Positions 16,135-24,856 of a DNA stretch of 64,000 nucleotides are shown piece after piece; the stretch's first letter is position 1, and every line of letters begins with the position of its first letter. Source of the stretch: Foliamicus sp965115835 (lineage in GTDB: Bacteria; Pseudomonadota; Gammaproteobacteria; Steroidobacterales; Foliamicaceae). Both the position numbers and the translations under genes were made by a program. The stretch lies in contig OZ220471.1 of assembly GCA_965115835.1 (NCBI GenBank), positions 2,480,001 to 2,544,000 on the forward strand, read 5' to 3'. The notes under the pieces are model-generated. The model was not told the origin of the DNA and searched no databases. It saw only the letters and a list, made by a program, of their open reading frames with translations.

Positions 16135-18135
16135 ATGGTTGCGCGCATGGCGGTGCGCGACGAGGATTTCGGGGCGACTTTGACGCGGGTTGAGGCGTGC
16201 GGCGGTCTGGGTTCGCCGTCCCTGTTGGAACTGGCAGGCGAGCCGTGCGACTGGCGCTCGCTTTACGAACAGGCGCTGGTTCGAGCCCAGATGGAATGGG
16301 CGCGGGCGGAAGCGACGCAAGCGCGCTGTGAACAGTTGTGCTGTGCGGAGAGGACCGCCCGTTCCCGTGCGGGCATGTTGAAGTGGAACCTTGACAAGAT
16401 CCGGGGTCGGCTCGAGGCGGCGTTCGAGGAGGTCAGGGAGGTTCGCCGCGCGGCGAGAGGCGCGCTGATTTCACAGGCGGAAGTAGCGCGCTTGGAGAGG
16501 TTGCTTTCCGAGGCCGGAGTCGATACTCGCAAGCACAGCACGATCCTGTCGCTGCGTCGGGAAGTCTTCCAGTTGCGTCAGGCCCTTGTGCAGGCGAAGG
16601 GCACGATTGCATCGCTGCGTCGGCGCAACGCCCGCCTGCGCACCAAGGCGCGGAAGTTGCGAACCGGGAGGGTTGCGCGGGTCTCTCGCGAGGAGGCGCT
16701 GCAAGCTCAAATCGAGAAGCTTCGCTCGACCCGGAGCGTGTTGTCGAAAGCGCTGTTTGCGAGCCACAGCGAACAACAGGACAAACCGGGCACGGGACGC
16801 CAGCGCGGACAGCAAGTCGGGGCGCCCGGTCATGGCCGCACCCCTCGCTGCGGACTGCGGGAGATCAAACAACGGCGCAACCCGCCGAAGGATGTGCGGG
16901 TGTGTTCCTGCTGTGGCAAGCCCTATGTCGCCAACGGCAAGCGTTCCACGAGCCTGATCGAGATCCGGGTCAAGGCCCATATCCGCAGGATCGAGCGGAC
17001 GCGCTGGCGGAGGGGTTGCGGCTGTGCGTCCTCGCCACGGGAAGTGACGGCGCCGCCGGCGGCCCGGCTGTTCCCCGGCACGCTCTACGGAACCAGCGTG
17101 TGGACCCGCTTTTTGTTCGAGCACTGTGCCTGCCTGCGCCCGCTGAGCCGGGTCTCGGCATGGTTCGCCCACCAGGGGTTGCCGATCTCGCCGGGAACGC
17201 TGGCCGACCGGCTCAAGCACTTTGTGCCGCTGTTCGGGTCGCTTCACGAGGCCATCCTCGCACACCAGAACCGGACCGGGGTGCGCCATGCCGACGAGAC
17301 CGGTTGGCGTGTGCAGGAGTTTTGCGAGCGCGGCCGGTCGAGCCGCGCCTGGCTTTGGACTTCGGTCAGTTCGGATGCGGTCTACTTCCATATCGATCCT
17401 TCGCGCAGCGCCGAGGTCGCAAAGACCCTGTTCGGCGATACCGCCCGCCCCCTGGTGCTGGTCTGCGATCGCCTCTCCACCTACAAGCGGCTGGCGCGCG
17501 AACTCGACGGCAAGATCATCCTCCAGTGGTGTTGGGCGCATCAAAGGCGCAGCTTCATCGAGTGCGCGGCCGGCCATGTGCGACTCACCCGCTGGTGTCA
17601 GGGATGGATGGAACGGATCGCGGCGATCTTCCGACTCCACGAGCAACGACGCAAGCACCATGTCCCCGGCCTCGAATGTCAAACGCCGGAGTTTGATGCG
17701 GCGCAGGCCGCGTTGGGAGCGGCGCTCGCACGGCTGTTCGCCGATGCCGAAGCGGAACTGGCCGGCCTGTCGGATGGGACCCGCAAGGCCAAGCCGCTGC
17801 GCTCGCTGCTCCGTCATCGCCAGGGACTGTGCGTGTTCGCCAACGCGCCGGAAGTGCCTCCAACGAACAATGCCGCCGAACGCGCGTTGCGCGGGCCGGT
17901 CATCGGGCGCCGATTGACGTTCGGCTCCAACAGTGAGAAAGGTGCGCAGTTCACCGCGATCATGCACTCGGTGGTGGGCACATTGTCGATGAACGGCATG
18001 GATGTGCTGCGCTGGTTGGAGGCATGGCTGAGCGCGTGCGCACAACAGGGCGGCAAGGCGCCGAGGGATCTGTCATCTTGGCTGCCATGGTCGATGAGCG
18101 AGGAGCGCAAGCACTCGTTGATGGCGCCCGGATGA
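16135..18135 (+). CDS. tnpC: IS66-family transposase TnpC
   Basis: A 666-residue transposase. The N-terminal half is coiled-coil rich (LLSEAGVDTRK through RTKARKLR), followed by a zinc-finger motif CSCCGKPY and then the DDE catalytic domain. The acidic residues appear in GVRHADETGWRV, LVLVCDRLSTYKR and NNAAERALRGPVIG. Length is somewhat above the usual 500-550 residues because of the long N-terminal coiled coil. ATG at 16135 was chosen; TTG 16129 and ATG 16147 are alternatives. All catalytic positions are intact, so the element may still be active. Confidence 0.9.
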   Translation: MVARMAVRDEDFGATLTRVEACGGLGSPSLLELAGEPCDWRSLYEQALVRAQMEWARAEATQARCEQLCCAERTARSRAGMLKWNLDKIRGRLEAAFEEVREVRRAARGALISQAEVARLERLLSEAGVDTRKHSTILSLRREVFQLRQALVQAKGTIASLRRRNARLRTKARKLRTGRVARVSREEALQAQIEKLRSTRSVLSKALFASHSEQQDKPGTGRQRGQQVGAPGHGRTPRCGLREIKQRRNPPKDVRVCSCCGKPYVANGKRSTSLIEIRVKAHIRRIERTRWRRGCGCASSPREVTAPPAARLFPGTLYGTSVWTRFLFEHCACLRPLSRVSAWFAHQGLPISPGTLADRLKHFVPLFGSLHEAILAHQNRTGVRHADETGWRVQEFCERGRSSRAWLWTSVSSDAVYFHIDPSRSAEVAKTLFGDTARPLVLVCDRLSTYKRLARELDGKIILQWCWAHQRRSFIECAAGHVRLTRWCQGWMERIAAIFRLHEQRRKHHVPGLECQTPEFDAAQAALGAALARLFADAEAELAGLSDGTRKAKPLRSLLRHRQGLCVFANAPEVPPTNNAAERALRGPVIGRRLTFGSNSEKGAQFTAIMHSVVGTLSMNGMDVLRWLEAWLSACAQQGGKAPRDLSSWLPWSMSEERKHSLMAPG

Positions 18136-19013
18136 CCGGCGCGGTCGAGTGCCGGTACTACGGTCGCGACTTCACGGTTGAAGAAATGGCGCTGCTTCGT
18201 GCGTTGATCGCCGGGCCTCCGGCGCTCAACCGCCATGCCTTGTCGAAGGAGTTCTGCCGGCGCATCGGCTGGCTCAAGCCCGACGGCGGACTCAAGGACA
18301 TGATGGCCCGCGTGACCATGCTCGCCATGCACCGCGACGGCGTGATCCACTTGCCACCGCCGACGAGTCCGCATCGCCCACCCAAGCCTATCGCCTTCGG
18401 GCCGGACACCGAGCCGCCGCTGTTCCCCGCGCCAACCGATCTCGACGAGGTTCGCCCACTCGACTTCCGTATCGTCGTGCGCGGCACTCGCGAAGGCAAA
18501 CTCTGGAACGAGTTCGTCGCCCGTTACCACTACCTGGGATACAAGACCCTGGTCGGCGCCCAGATGCGCTACATCGTCCACGACCGAAACGGCGAACCCC
18601 TCGCCATGCTCGGCTTCTCCACCGCCGCTTGGAAACTCGCCCCGCGCGACCAGTTCATCGGGTGGACGCCCGACAAGCGCGAGAAAAACCTGCCGCTGGT
18701 GGTCGACAACCCGCGCTTTTTGATCCTGCCGTGGATCAAGATCCCCAACCTCGGATCGCACCTCCTCGCCATCGTGCGACAACGCCTGCCCGGAGACTGG
18801 AGCGAACGCTACAACATCACGCCCGTGCTCATCGAAACCTTCGTAGAGACGCCCCGCTACACCGGCGCCGTCTACAAGGCGTCAGGCTGGACTCGGGTCG
18901 GAACCACCCAGGGCCGGGGACGCTACGACCGCGACATGCTCCGCGACAAGCCCAAAAAGGACATCTGGCTGCGGTCGCTCCGGCGAAACTGGAAACAAAC
19001 ACTCAATCGCTGA
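18132..19013 (+). CDS. DruA-like protein (DUF4338) carried by the IS66-type element
   Basis: A 293-residue protein with the full DUF4338 pattern: an N-terminal helical part with WLKPDGGLKDMMARV, then RYHYLGYKTLVGAQMRY, FSTAAWKLAPRDQFIGW, RFLILPWIKIPNLGSHLL and the C-terminal RGRYDRDMLRDKPKKDIWL. In Druantia antiphage systems this family is called DruA. Here no other Druantia gene is present. The gene lies wholly inside the transposable element, and its ATG overlaps the tnpC stop (ATGA), so it is co-translated with the transposase. A role in transposition or target choice is therefore as likely as defence. A longer frame to 18024 overlaps tnpC and is not needed. Confidence 0.87.
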   Translation: MTGAVECRYYGRDFTVEEMALLRALIAGPPALNRHALSKEFCRRIGWLKPDGGLKDMMARVTMLAMHRDGVIHLPPPTSPHRPPKPIAFGPDTEPPLFPAPTDLDEVRPLDFRIVVRGTREGKLWNEFVARYHYLGYKTLVGAQMRYIVHDRNGEPLAMLGFSTAAWKLAPRDQFIGWTPDKREKNLPLVVDNPRFLILPWIKIPNLGSHLLAIVRQRLPGDWSERYNITPVLIETFVETPRYTGAVYKASGWTRVGTTQGRGRYDRDMLRDKPKKDIWLRSLRRNWKQTLNR

Positions 19014-19189
19014 TATCGTCGCCTCCATGCCCTGACCGAACAGGGATCACCCGAAAACCGAAGGATTACACTTGAGTTCAGACATTTTTGTTTGCAAGTT
19101 ATTGATATAAAAGGAACAGCTTCTGAAAAAGGGCGCTACATTGCCCGCGTGCGCAGAGCGTAGGGAATGAACGCCGAGACCGGACTGCC

Positions 19190-20737
19190 ATGAACCTGTC
19201 ACGCAGCCGCCTCAAAGGCGCAAGTCTTTCGCGAACCGTAGCCGGAATCGTTGTTGGGCTGGCCTTGGCGATTGCTTTGGCCCTTTTGCTCTGGCGCCTC
19301 GGCGGTTCTCGGGGGGCATTGGCGCCGGGAAACGCCCTTGAGGGTGCCGGGCCGATGGAGTTCGCTTCTTCTGCCCCGGGGGAAGGAGCTGGCCCCGCCC
19401 CCGCCCTGGAAGAGCGTTCGGAACGGGCGGAGTTGAAGCCTGGAGAGGTGATAGACAAGCAGGGCTTTGATTGTGGCATGGCGAGGGGCAAGGGAGCCGC
19501 TGCCGGTTTGGCCGTGGTAACCGTTACGGAACCTCTTGGCATTATGGATATTTTGACCCCGTTTTTAGAGAGAGCCTCGTCAAGATTCTCGGTGCTGGAT
19601 CAGACGGGTGCGTTGCATACAGGGGAGTTGCCTTTTGTCCCTTACCAACGCAAGCTGGGGAAAAGTCCGTCCGGCTCAGTGATTGCGGGATTTGGCGGCA
19701 TCGCCTTGCAACCCTGGCTCACTCCGCTTCCCGCCGAGGGAGAACTCTTGCGGATATTCGCAGGCAAAACGATGATCTACAAAAATGAGCATGCATGGCT
19801 ATTTGACATCGCCAACGACGGCTCCTCTTACTTTGTCATCGAGTCTCTGGGAACCGATTTTTCATCAAGGCTTGTAATCTCGAACCTGGAGCAGGGCACG
19901 GAAATGCACCACGACCTGGGAACGATGCTTTCAGGTCCTGAGGGCGAACTGGCGTACCTGGCTTCGTATACTGCTGGCGGCAAAGAAGTGCATTTGCGGC
20001 CGGTGTCATCATCCAGTGTCATGAAGGAGGATGTGGGGATGCATTACTTCTTCAAGACGGAAGCCAACGCTCCGCCGCGCCCAATTGAAATTCCAGACAG
20101 GGGGCTATATGACCGAGTCCTTTTCACCTCTTCGGAAGAGGGCTTTATTTTCTATGAGGCTGCAAGTGACGACGAAAAGCTTCAAATTGTGAAGGCGAGG
20201 TTTGACTGGTCTTCCGGTGTTTCCAAAGCTGTATGGCGTAAAGAAGGCCCGGCTGGCGTAAAGGCAGGCTCAGTGTCGATAACTCCTGATGGGGCGTGGT
20301 TGCTGTTCGGTACAGGCCAATGGAGCAAAGCCAAGAGGAGGTTGAGGGATAGCGACCTGATGATATATGTCATGGATGCGAAGAGCGGAGAGACCCGATT
20401 TCGGTTGTTTACAGACAGCTTCAGCGCCAAGGCGCGGCAGCTTGCCAGTGTGCTGCCTCCCCAACCCACGAAAGATGATGTGGGGCGGTTCAACGGAGCG
20501 TTTTTTGTCGGCAACGACAAGCTTGTGTTACGCCACTTTCCGAGGGAGGGAGGTAAGATCGTTGAAACTGAAAGGTTTTACGATGTTTTTGATTTGAACT
20601 CGATTACTGTGGACGCGCAACCGGAATACCGCTTGAGGGGTAACGAGCACATATTCAATCCGTGCGCCTCCAGAGGCTTTCCCGGCGCACTGGGCGTTGC
20701 AGAGAACGGCAGGCTCGCCTACACCGCGCTACAGTAA
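19190..20737 (+). CDS. Unknown membrane-anchored protein
   Basis: A 515-residue protein I do not recognise. It has a basic N-terminus, one hydrophobic helix at about 18-40, then a Pro/Ala/Glu-rich linker (about 45-90) and a large, mostly beta-strand-like domain outside the membrane. Repeating short stretches such as SITPDGAWLLFGTG and VAENGRLAYTA resemble propeller blades, but no family signature is clear. Base composition is visibly less GC-rich than in the flanking core genes, which suggests acquisition. It sits just after the IS66-type element and about 120 bp before the XRE-ParB operon; whether it belongs to that operon is unknown. Confidence 0.65.
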   Translation: MNLSRSRLKGASLSRTVAGIVVGLALAIALALLLWRLGGSRGALAPGNALEGAGPMEFASSAPGEGAGPAPALEERSERAELKPGEVIDKQGFDCGMARGKGAAAGLAVVTVTEPLGIMDILTPFLERASSRFSVLDQTGALHTGELPFVPYQRKLGKSPSGSVIAGFGGIALQPWLTPLPAEGELLRIFAGKTMIYKNEHAWLFDIANDGSSYFVIESLGTDFSSRLVISNLEQGTEMHHDLGTMLSGPEGELAYLASYTAGGKEVHLRPVSSSSVMKEDVGMHYFFKTEANAPPRPIEIPDRGLYDRVLFTSSEEGFIFYEAASDDEKLQIVKARFDWSSGVSKAVWRKEGPAGVKAGSVSITPDGAWLLFGTGQWSKAKRRLRDSDLMIYVMDAKSGETRFRLFTDSFSAKARQLASVLPPQPTKDDVGRFNGAFFVGNDKLVLRHFPREGGKIVETERFYDVFDLNSITVDAQPEYRLRGNEHIFNPCASRGFPGALGVAENGRLAYTALQ

Positions 20738-20860
20738 TTGGGGTTATCGGAATCCTTGCGGCCTCCCCGCTACACCAGCCTCGCGTACAGCGAACCCGCA
20801 AGATTATTTGCCAAGCTTGGCGCGATTTTGTAAGCTTGAAGCTCTTGCTTGCAAGGCAGT

Positions 20861-21088
20861 ATGCCCATCACGCCTGAGCAGTGCCGCATGGACCGAGCGT
20901 GTTTGCGTTGGAGCCAAGCCGAGTTGTTGCGTCGGCTGGGCGCTGCTTCCGTAAGCGTGGCGGCTTTCGAAAGCGGCCTACGTGCAACCTGTCCGAGAAC
21001 GATCAGGGATCCGGAAGCGGCGCTTGAGACGATTGGCGTCGAGTTCGTCGATGGTGGCGCCTGCGCTCACGGGGATCGCAATCCATGA
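20861..21088 (+). CDS. Small XRE-type helix-turn-helix regulator
   Basis: A 75-residue protein. PEQCRMDRACLRWSQAELLR and the following VSVAAFESGLRAT give the helix-turn-helix pattern of phage-Cro/XRE regulators, with the common C-terminal IRDPEAALETIGVEF. ATG at 20861 is preferred over an upstream TTG (20849). Its stop overlaps the start of the ParB-like gene (ATGA). A small XRE protein at the head of a restriction-modification-like operon typically acts as a controller of methylase and nuclease expression; that role here is inference. Confidence 0.75.
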   Translation: MPITPEQCRMDRACLRWSQAELLRRLGAASVSVAAFESGLRATCPRTIRDPEAALETIGVEFVDGGACAHGDRNP

Positions 21089-22230
21089 GTAGCAAACCCG
21101 GATCAGCCAACCCTGTACCCTTGGAGAAGGTCGTTGCCGTTCCGGTGGAACGGCTTGCGCTGGACCCTCGTAATCCTCGCCTGATAACCGCCGATGGCGA
21201 TTCCTCCGACGAAGAAATCATCGCCCAACTTTATCGTGCGGAAGACCTTGGCGAGTTGTTACAGTCCATTGCCGCCAACGGCTATCTGGACATCGAACCC
21301 CTGATCGTTCTCGCAGACCGGGAACGCCTTGTGGTGCTGGAAGGCAATCGACGGCTGGCCGCCATTCGCCTGTTTCGCGAACCTGGACTCGCGGCCCGGA
21401 TCAAGGAACGGAAACGACTTCGGATCGCCCTTCTGGAAATGCCGGAAGGGCATCGCGCCACGCTCGATCAGGTTTCCGTGTACCGGGTCGCCAGCCGGGA
21501 GGATGCGCGTTCATTCATCGGTTTCAAGCACATCAATGGCGCGGCGAAATGGAATTCCTACGCCAAGGCGAAGTTCGCGGCTGACTGGTATCGCGACGGA
21601 GGAATACCGCTCTCGGACATCGCCAGCCGCATCGGCGACAAGCATGACACCGTCAAACGCATGGTCAATGCGATCTACGTGCTTGAACAGGCGCAGTCTA
21701 GGGACATCTTTCACATTGATGACTGTGCAAGCCCACGATTCAATTTCTCTCACCTCTATACGGCCCTGTCTCGCGCGCCTTACATGAATTTTCTCGGACT
21801 CGACGCTGCCTGGTCCCGGTTTGACCCAAGGCCTGACCCTATTCCAGAGGATAAGGAGCGCCGATTGTCGGAAGTTTTGAGGTGGATATACGGCTCACGG
21901 AAAGAAGACATAATGGCTGTTGTCCAGTCCCAGAACCCGGACATCAAACGCTTGGGCGAAGTTATCGAAAACGCCGAGGGACTGGAGGTTTTGAGAGCGA
22001 CCGGATCCCTTTCCGACTCCCATGCGAGCACGCAGCCGGCGGATCGCAAGTTTTCGGAGGCCTTGATTCGGGCGCGCCAAGAGATTCGCAAGGCGTCCAA
22101 CAGCTTGCGGGGATTCGATGGCCGGGAAGGAACCCTGATTGGCATCGCGGAAGACATCTGCGAGGCGGCCCAGACGATCCGTGACCGGATGAAGAAGAAA
22201 GCAAGGGAGGCCGCCATGGATAGCGAGTGA
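21085..22230 (+). CDS. ParB N-terminal-domain protein
   Basis: A 381-residue protein. The N-terminal half is a ParB/Srx fold: VERLALDPRNPRL near 20-32, NGYLDIEPLIVL near 64-75, and VVLEGNRRLAAIRLF near 77-91, corresponding to the ParB GERR box. A helical region with SDIASRIGDKHDTVKRMVNAIYVLE (residues about 176-199) looks like the ParB HTH. The C-terminal part is unfamiliar. It is not next to parA or an origin, so chromosome partition is unlikely. Its position between an XRE regulator and a putative nuclease and methyltransferase, with 4-base and 1-base overlaps, suggests a DNA-recognition or CTP-switch subunit of a DNA-modification system. Confidence 0.8.
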   Translation: MSSKPGSANPVPLEKVVAVPVERLALDPRNPRLITADGDSSDEEIIAQLYRAEDLGELLQSIAANGYLDIEPLIVLADRERLVVLEGNRRLAAIRLFREPGLAARIKERKRLRIALLEMPEGHRATLDQVSVYRVASREDARSFIGFKHINGAAKWNSYAKAKFAADWYRDGGIPLSDIASRIGDKHDTVKRMVNAIYVLEQAQSRDIFHIDDCASPRFNFSHLYTALSRAPYMNFLGLDAAWSRFDPRPDPIPEDKERRLSEVLRWIYGSRKEDIMAVVQSQNPDIKRLGEVIENAEGLEVLRATGSLSDSHASTQPADRKFSEALIRARQEIRKASNSLRGFDGREGTLIGIAEDICEAAQTIRDRMKKKAREAAMDSE

Positions 22231-22991
22231 TGCCCGCTCCCTATCTTCCACCCGACGCATTCGCTTCTGGCCCGCCGGATCTGGACCTTGCCGCCGATTA
22301 TCTCGAATTGAAGGCTGTCTTCTCGCCCCGGAGACAATCTTTCAGCGGGGACATCGTAGATGCCCTGGAGCTTGCTGCCGCAGCGGAGTTCCCCGATGTA
22401 GACGCCGAAATGAAATCGCGGGAGGAGGTGGCTGGCGGAGCCATTTCGCGGATGGCATCCCGAAAGCGAGTGCTGGAGGGTGCATACCCATTCGAGCTGG
22501 ACCGGCATGGCGATGTTATCGAGTTCATTGCCATCGAACCTGATCTTGCGCAGAGCGCTTATCTGGTGTCGCTCCTTCTCTCCAATCTCCGCGCCTTGTC
22601 ACCCGTACTCGACGAGTCGGGCTTCCATCCTTCCGACGCGGAGGTCCGCCAATTGCGCCAGTACTTCCAGTACTTCGCAACAGCAGCCATCGCAGCGGAG
22701 ATCCAGGGGCCTGCATGGTCCTTCGGTTTTCCCCGACCGGATCGTAAGGGATTTATCCAAAAGCTGACGGCAATCTGGTCCGTGCTCAAGGATGGAGTAG
22801 TTGGAGCCGATCCCACAGCGCCTTCAGCACCGAAAGATGATCAGGTGGACATCTTTGCATGGCGCGAGCAACCGGACGGGCTTCCCGGATTTCTCCTCGT
22901 TGCGGCACAGGTGGCGACCGGCAAGGATTGGAAGGACAAGTCAATCAAGTCGCATATGGCGGATGTGTTTCCGGCGCGCTGGTTCGAGAAA

Positions 22992-24614
22992 CAGCAATTC
23001 CCGCCAAATTTGACATGTGAGTGATTTCAGGGGTTTTGGGCGGTTCGAGAAGAAGTTCTTCGCAAACTTTTCATCCGAAAACCGTATGATTCGAGCGATT
23101 GTTGGAGTACAGGGGATGAACCATGTCCAAGATCCAGTTTCGCAAGACGCTCAGTGCCCCGGGATTGCTCCGGGTGGTGCGCGGTTGTTTCGATCGCATT
23201 GAGGATCCGGTTGCGAGCCGTGGCCTGCCCCTGACGGACTGTCTGATGTCGGCGCTGGCGATGTTTGGGCTGAAGTATTCGTCGCTGTTGAGTTTTGAGC
23301 AGGACGCACGGGGCGAGGAGCGCACCCGGTCGAACTTGAGAAGCCTCTATGGGGTGGAGCGCGCGCCGTCGGATACAACCATGCGCGAGCGACTGGATGA
23401 AGTGGATCCGCGCTCGCTGCGGCGGGCCTTCAAGCGCGTGTTTGCGGCGTTACAGCGTGGCGGGGGGCTGCGGGACTTCACCTGGCTAGACGATCATTAT
23501 CTGTTGTCGGTGGACGGCACGGGCTACTTCTCCTCGCAGAAGGTGCATTGCGCTCATTGTTGCGAGCGGCGTCACCGGGACGGTCGTGTGACCTACTATC
23601 ACCAGATGCTGGGTGCGGTGCTGGTGCATCCGGAGCATCGCGAGGTGTTTCCGCTGGCGCCGGAGCCGATCCTGCGCGCGGACGGTTCGCGCAAGAACGA
23701 CTGCGAGCGCAACGCGGCCAAGCGTCTGCTGCGGGATGTGCGGCGCGAGCATCCGCATCTGAAGCTGTTGGTGGTGGAGGATGCGTTGGCCTCGAACGGT
23801 CCGCACATCCGGCTGTTGCAGGAATTGGACCTGCGCTTTGTGCTGGGGGTGAAGCCGGGCGACCATGCGGAGTTGTTTCACTGGGTGGCTTCGGTGATGG
23901 CGACGCGGGTTGTCGAGACCCAAGGCGAGGACGGTGTGCGGCGGCGGTATCGCTTTCTCAACGGTGTGCCGCTCAACGACGCGAATTTCGACCTGGAGGT
24001 GAACTTTCTGGAGTGTTGGGAAACCACCCCCAAGGGTCGGGAGCGGCACTTTAGTTGGGTTACGGACATCAAGATCACGGAATCGAATGTGGAAGCGCTG
24101 ATGCGTGCCGGTCGGGCGCGTTGGCGCATTGAGAACGAGACCTTCAACACCCTGAAGAACCAAGGCTACGGCTTTGAGCATAACTTTGGCCACGGCAAGC
24201 GGCATCTGGCGACGGTATTTTCCGGTTTGACGATGCTGGCTTTTTTGATCGACCAGATTCAGCAGCGCTGCTGTGCGCTGTTTGGGGCGGCACGGGAGCG
24301 GGAGGGTCGTCCGAAATACTTCTGGGAACGGTTGCGCCGCTTGTTTCTGGAGTTCTTCATTACCGGCTGGGAGGCCCTGTATCAGGCCATCGCCTTCGGC
24401 CACCACCCAACCGAACTGGCGCCCTTCGACACCTCCTGACCCCATCGCCGTGGTCGGGTGTGCGACGAGCGGGTTCTTCAGGGAAACAGCGTAGCCAAAC
24501 CACTTATCCGGCGCCGGCCGGAGGGGTAGCCTTCCCCAACTGATCCGCCAACCGGCCATCCGCACCAGAATGCCACCCCATCAGCACCACAAAATGGCTT
24601 GGCGGGAATTGCTG
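22992..24614 (+). mobile_element. Insertion sequence with 16-bp inverted ends and 9-bp target duplication
   Basis: A 1623-bp element. The left end CAGCAATTCCCGCCAA (22992-23007) is repeated exactly, inverted, at the right end (24599-24614). The direct repeat TTCGAGAAA flanks it (22983-22991 and 24615-24623). It holds one DDE-type transposase gene. The 9-bp duplication fits the IS4-like superfamily; I cannot assign an ISfinder family by eye. The perfect duplication implies a fairly recent insertion. Three short elements in this window share its ends. Confidence 0.92.
23123..24439 (+). CDS. DDE-type transposase of the 22992 insertion sequence
   Basis: A 438-residue transposase. LLSVDGTGYFSSQKVH carries a first catalytic Asp, LLVVEDALASNGPHI and FVLGVKPGDH surround the second, and RARWRIENETFNTLKNQGY contains the third acidic residue in a YREK-like context typical of IS4-related enzymes. 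AGGGG about 8 bases before ATG 23123 serves as ribosome-binding site. The reading frame is complete, so the element may be able to move itself and the related MITEs. Family assignment (IS4-like or ISNCY) is uncertain. Confidence 0.85.
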   Translation: MSKIQFRKTLSAPGLLRVVRGCFDRIEDPVASRGLPLTDCLMSALAMFGLKYSSLLSFEQDARGEERTRSNLRSLYGVERAPSDTTMRERLDEVDPRSLRRAFKRVFAALQRGGGLRDFTWLDDHYLLSVDGTGYFSSQKVHCAHCCERRHRDGRVTYYHQMLGAVLVHPEHREVFPLAPEPILRADGSRKNDCERNAAKRLLRDVRREHPHLKLLVVEDALASNGPHIRLLQELDLRFVLGVKPGDHAELFHWVASVMATRVVETQGEDGVRRRYRFLNGVPLNDANFDLEVNFLECWETTPKGRERHFSWVTDIKITESNVEALMRAGRARWRIENETFNTLKNQGYGFEHNFGHGKRHLATVFSGLTMLAFLIDQIQQRCCALFGAAREREGRPKYFWERLRRLFLEFFITGWEALYQAIAFGHHPTELAPFDTS

Positions 24615-24856
24615 TTCGAGAAAAGCCCTGCTACCAAAATGGTCGTATACCATGTAATACCTTTCGCGCGTTTGGCAGATCAGTTTCGTGACGATGTTCT
24701 GGTCCTGGGCAATGTGTTGCATCGCTTGCGTGTGCCGCGTCGCGTCTCCGAAGCGCCCGATCTTGCAGGCAGGGGGATAGCGATTGAGGCATTCGACCAA
24801 TTGGGCGACGCTTCGCGCTGGCTGAATGCATACATACGTGGTGCGGGCGGGATTGC

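Larger units (their letters stand above)
15988..19069 (+). mobile_element. IS66-family element carrying a DruA-like gene
   Basis: A 3082-bp element. Its ends are inverted repeats (left GTAATCCTTCGGTT; right read inverted GTAATCCTTCGGTT) and it is flanked by an 8-bp direct repeat ACTTGAGT (15980-15987 and 19070-19077). GTAA ends and 8-bp duplications are hallmarks of IS66. It encodes only the large transposase TnpC plus a second gene of the DUF4338/DruA family whose start overlaps the tnpC stop. The accessory genes tnpA and tnpB of classical IS66 are absent, as in the ISBst12-like branch. Confidence 0.9.

Noticed and set aside
18024..18131. N-terminal extension of the DruA-like gene
   Set aside because: The extension overlaps tnpC in another frame; the ATGA at 18132 gives the natural family start.
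21085..22230. Chromosome-partition ParB with nearby origin
   Set aside because: No parA, parS-like repeats, dnaA or gidA are nearby and neighbours are nuclease- and methylase-like.
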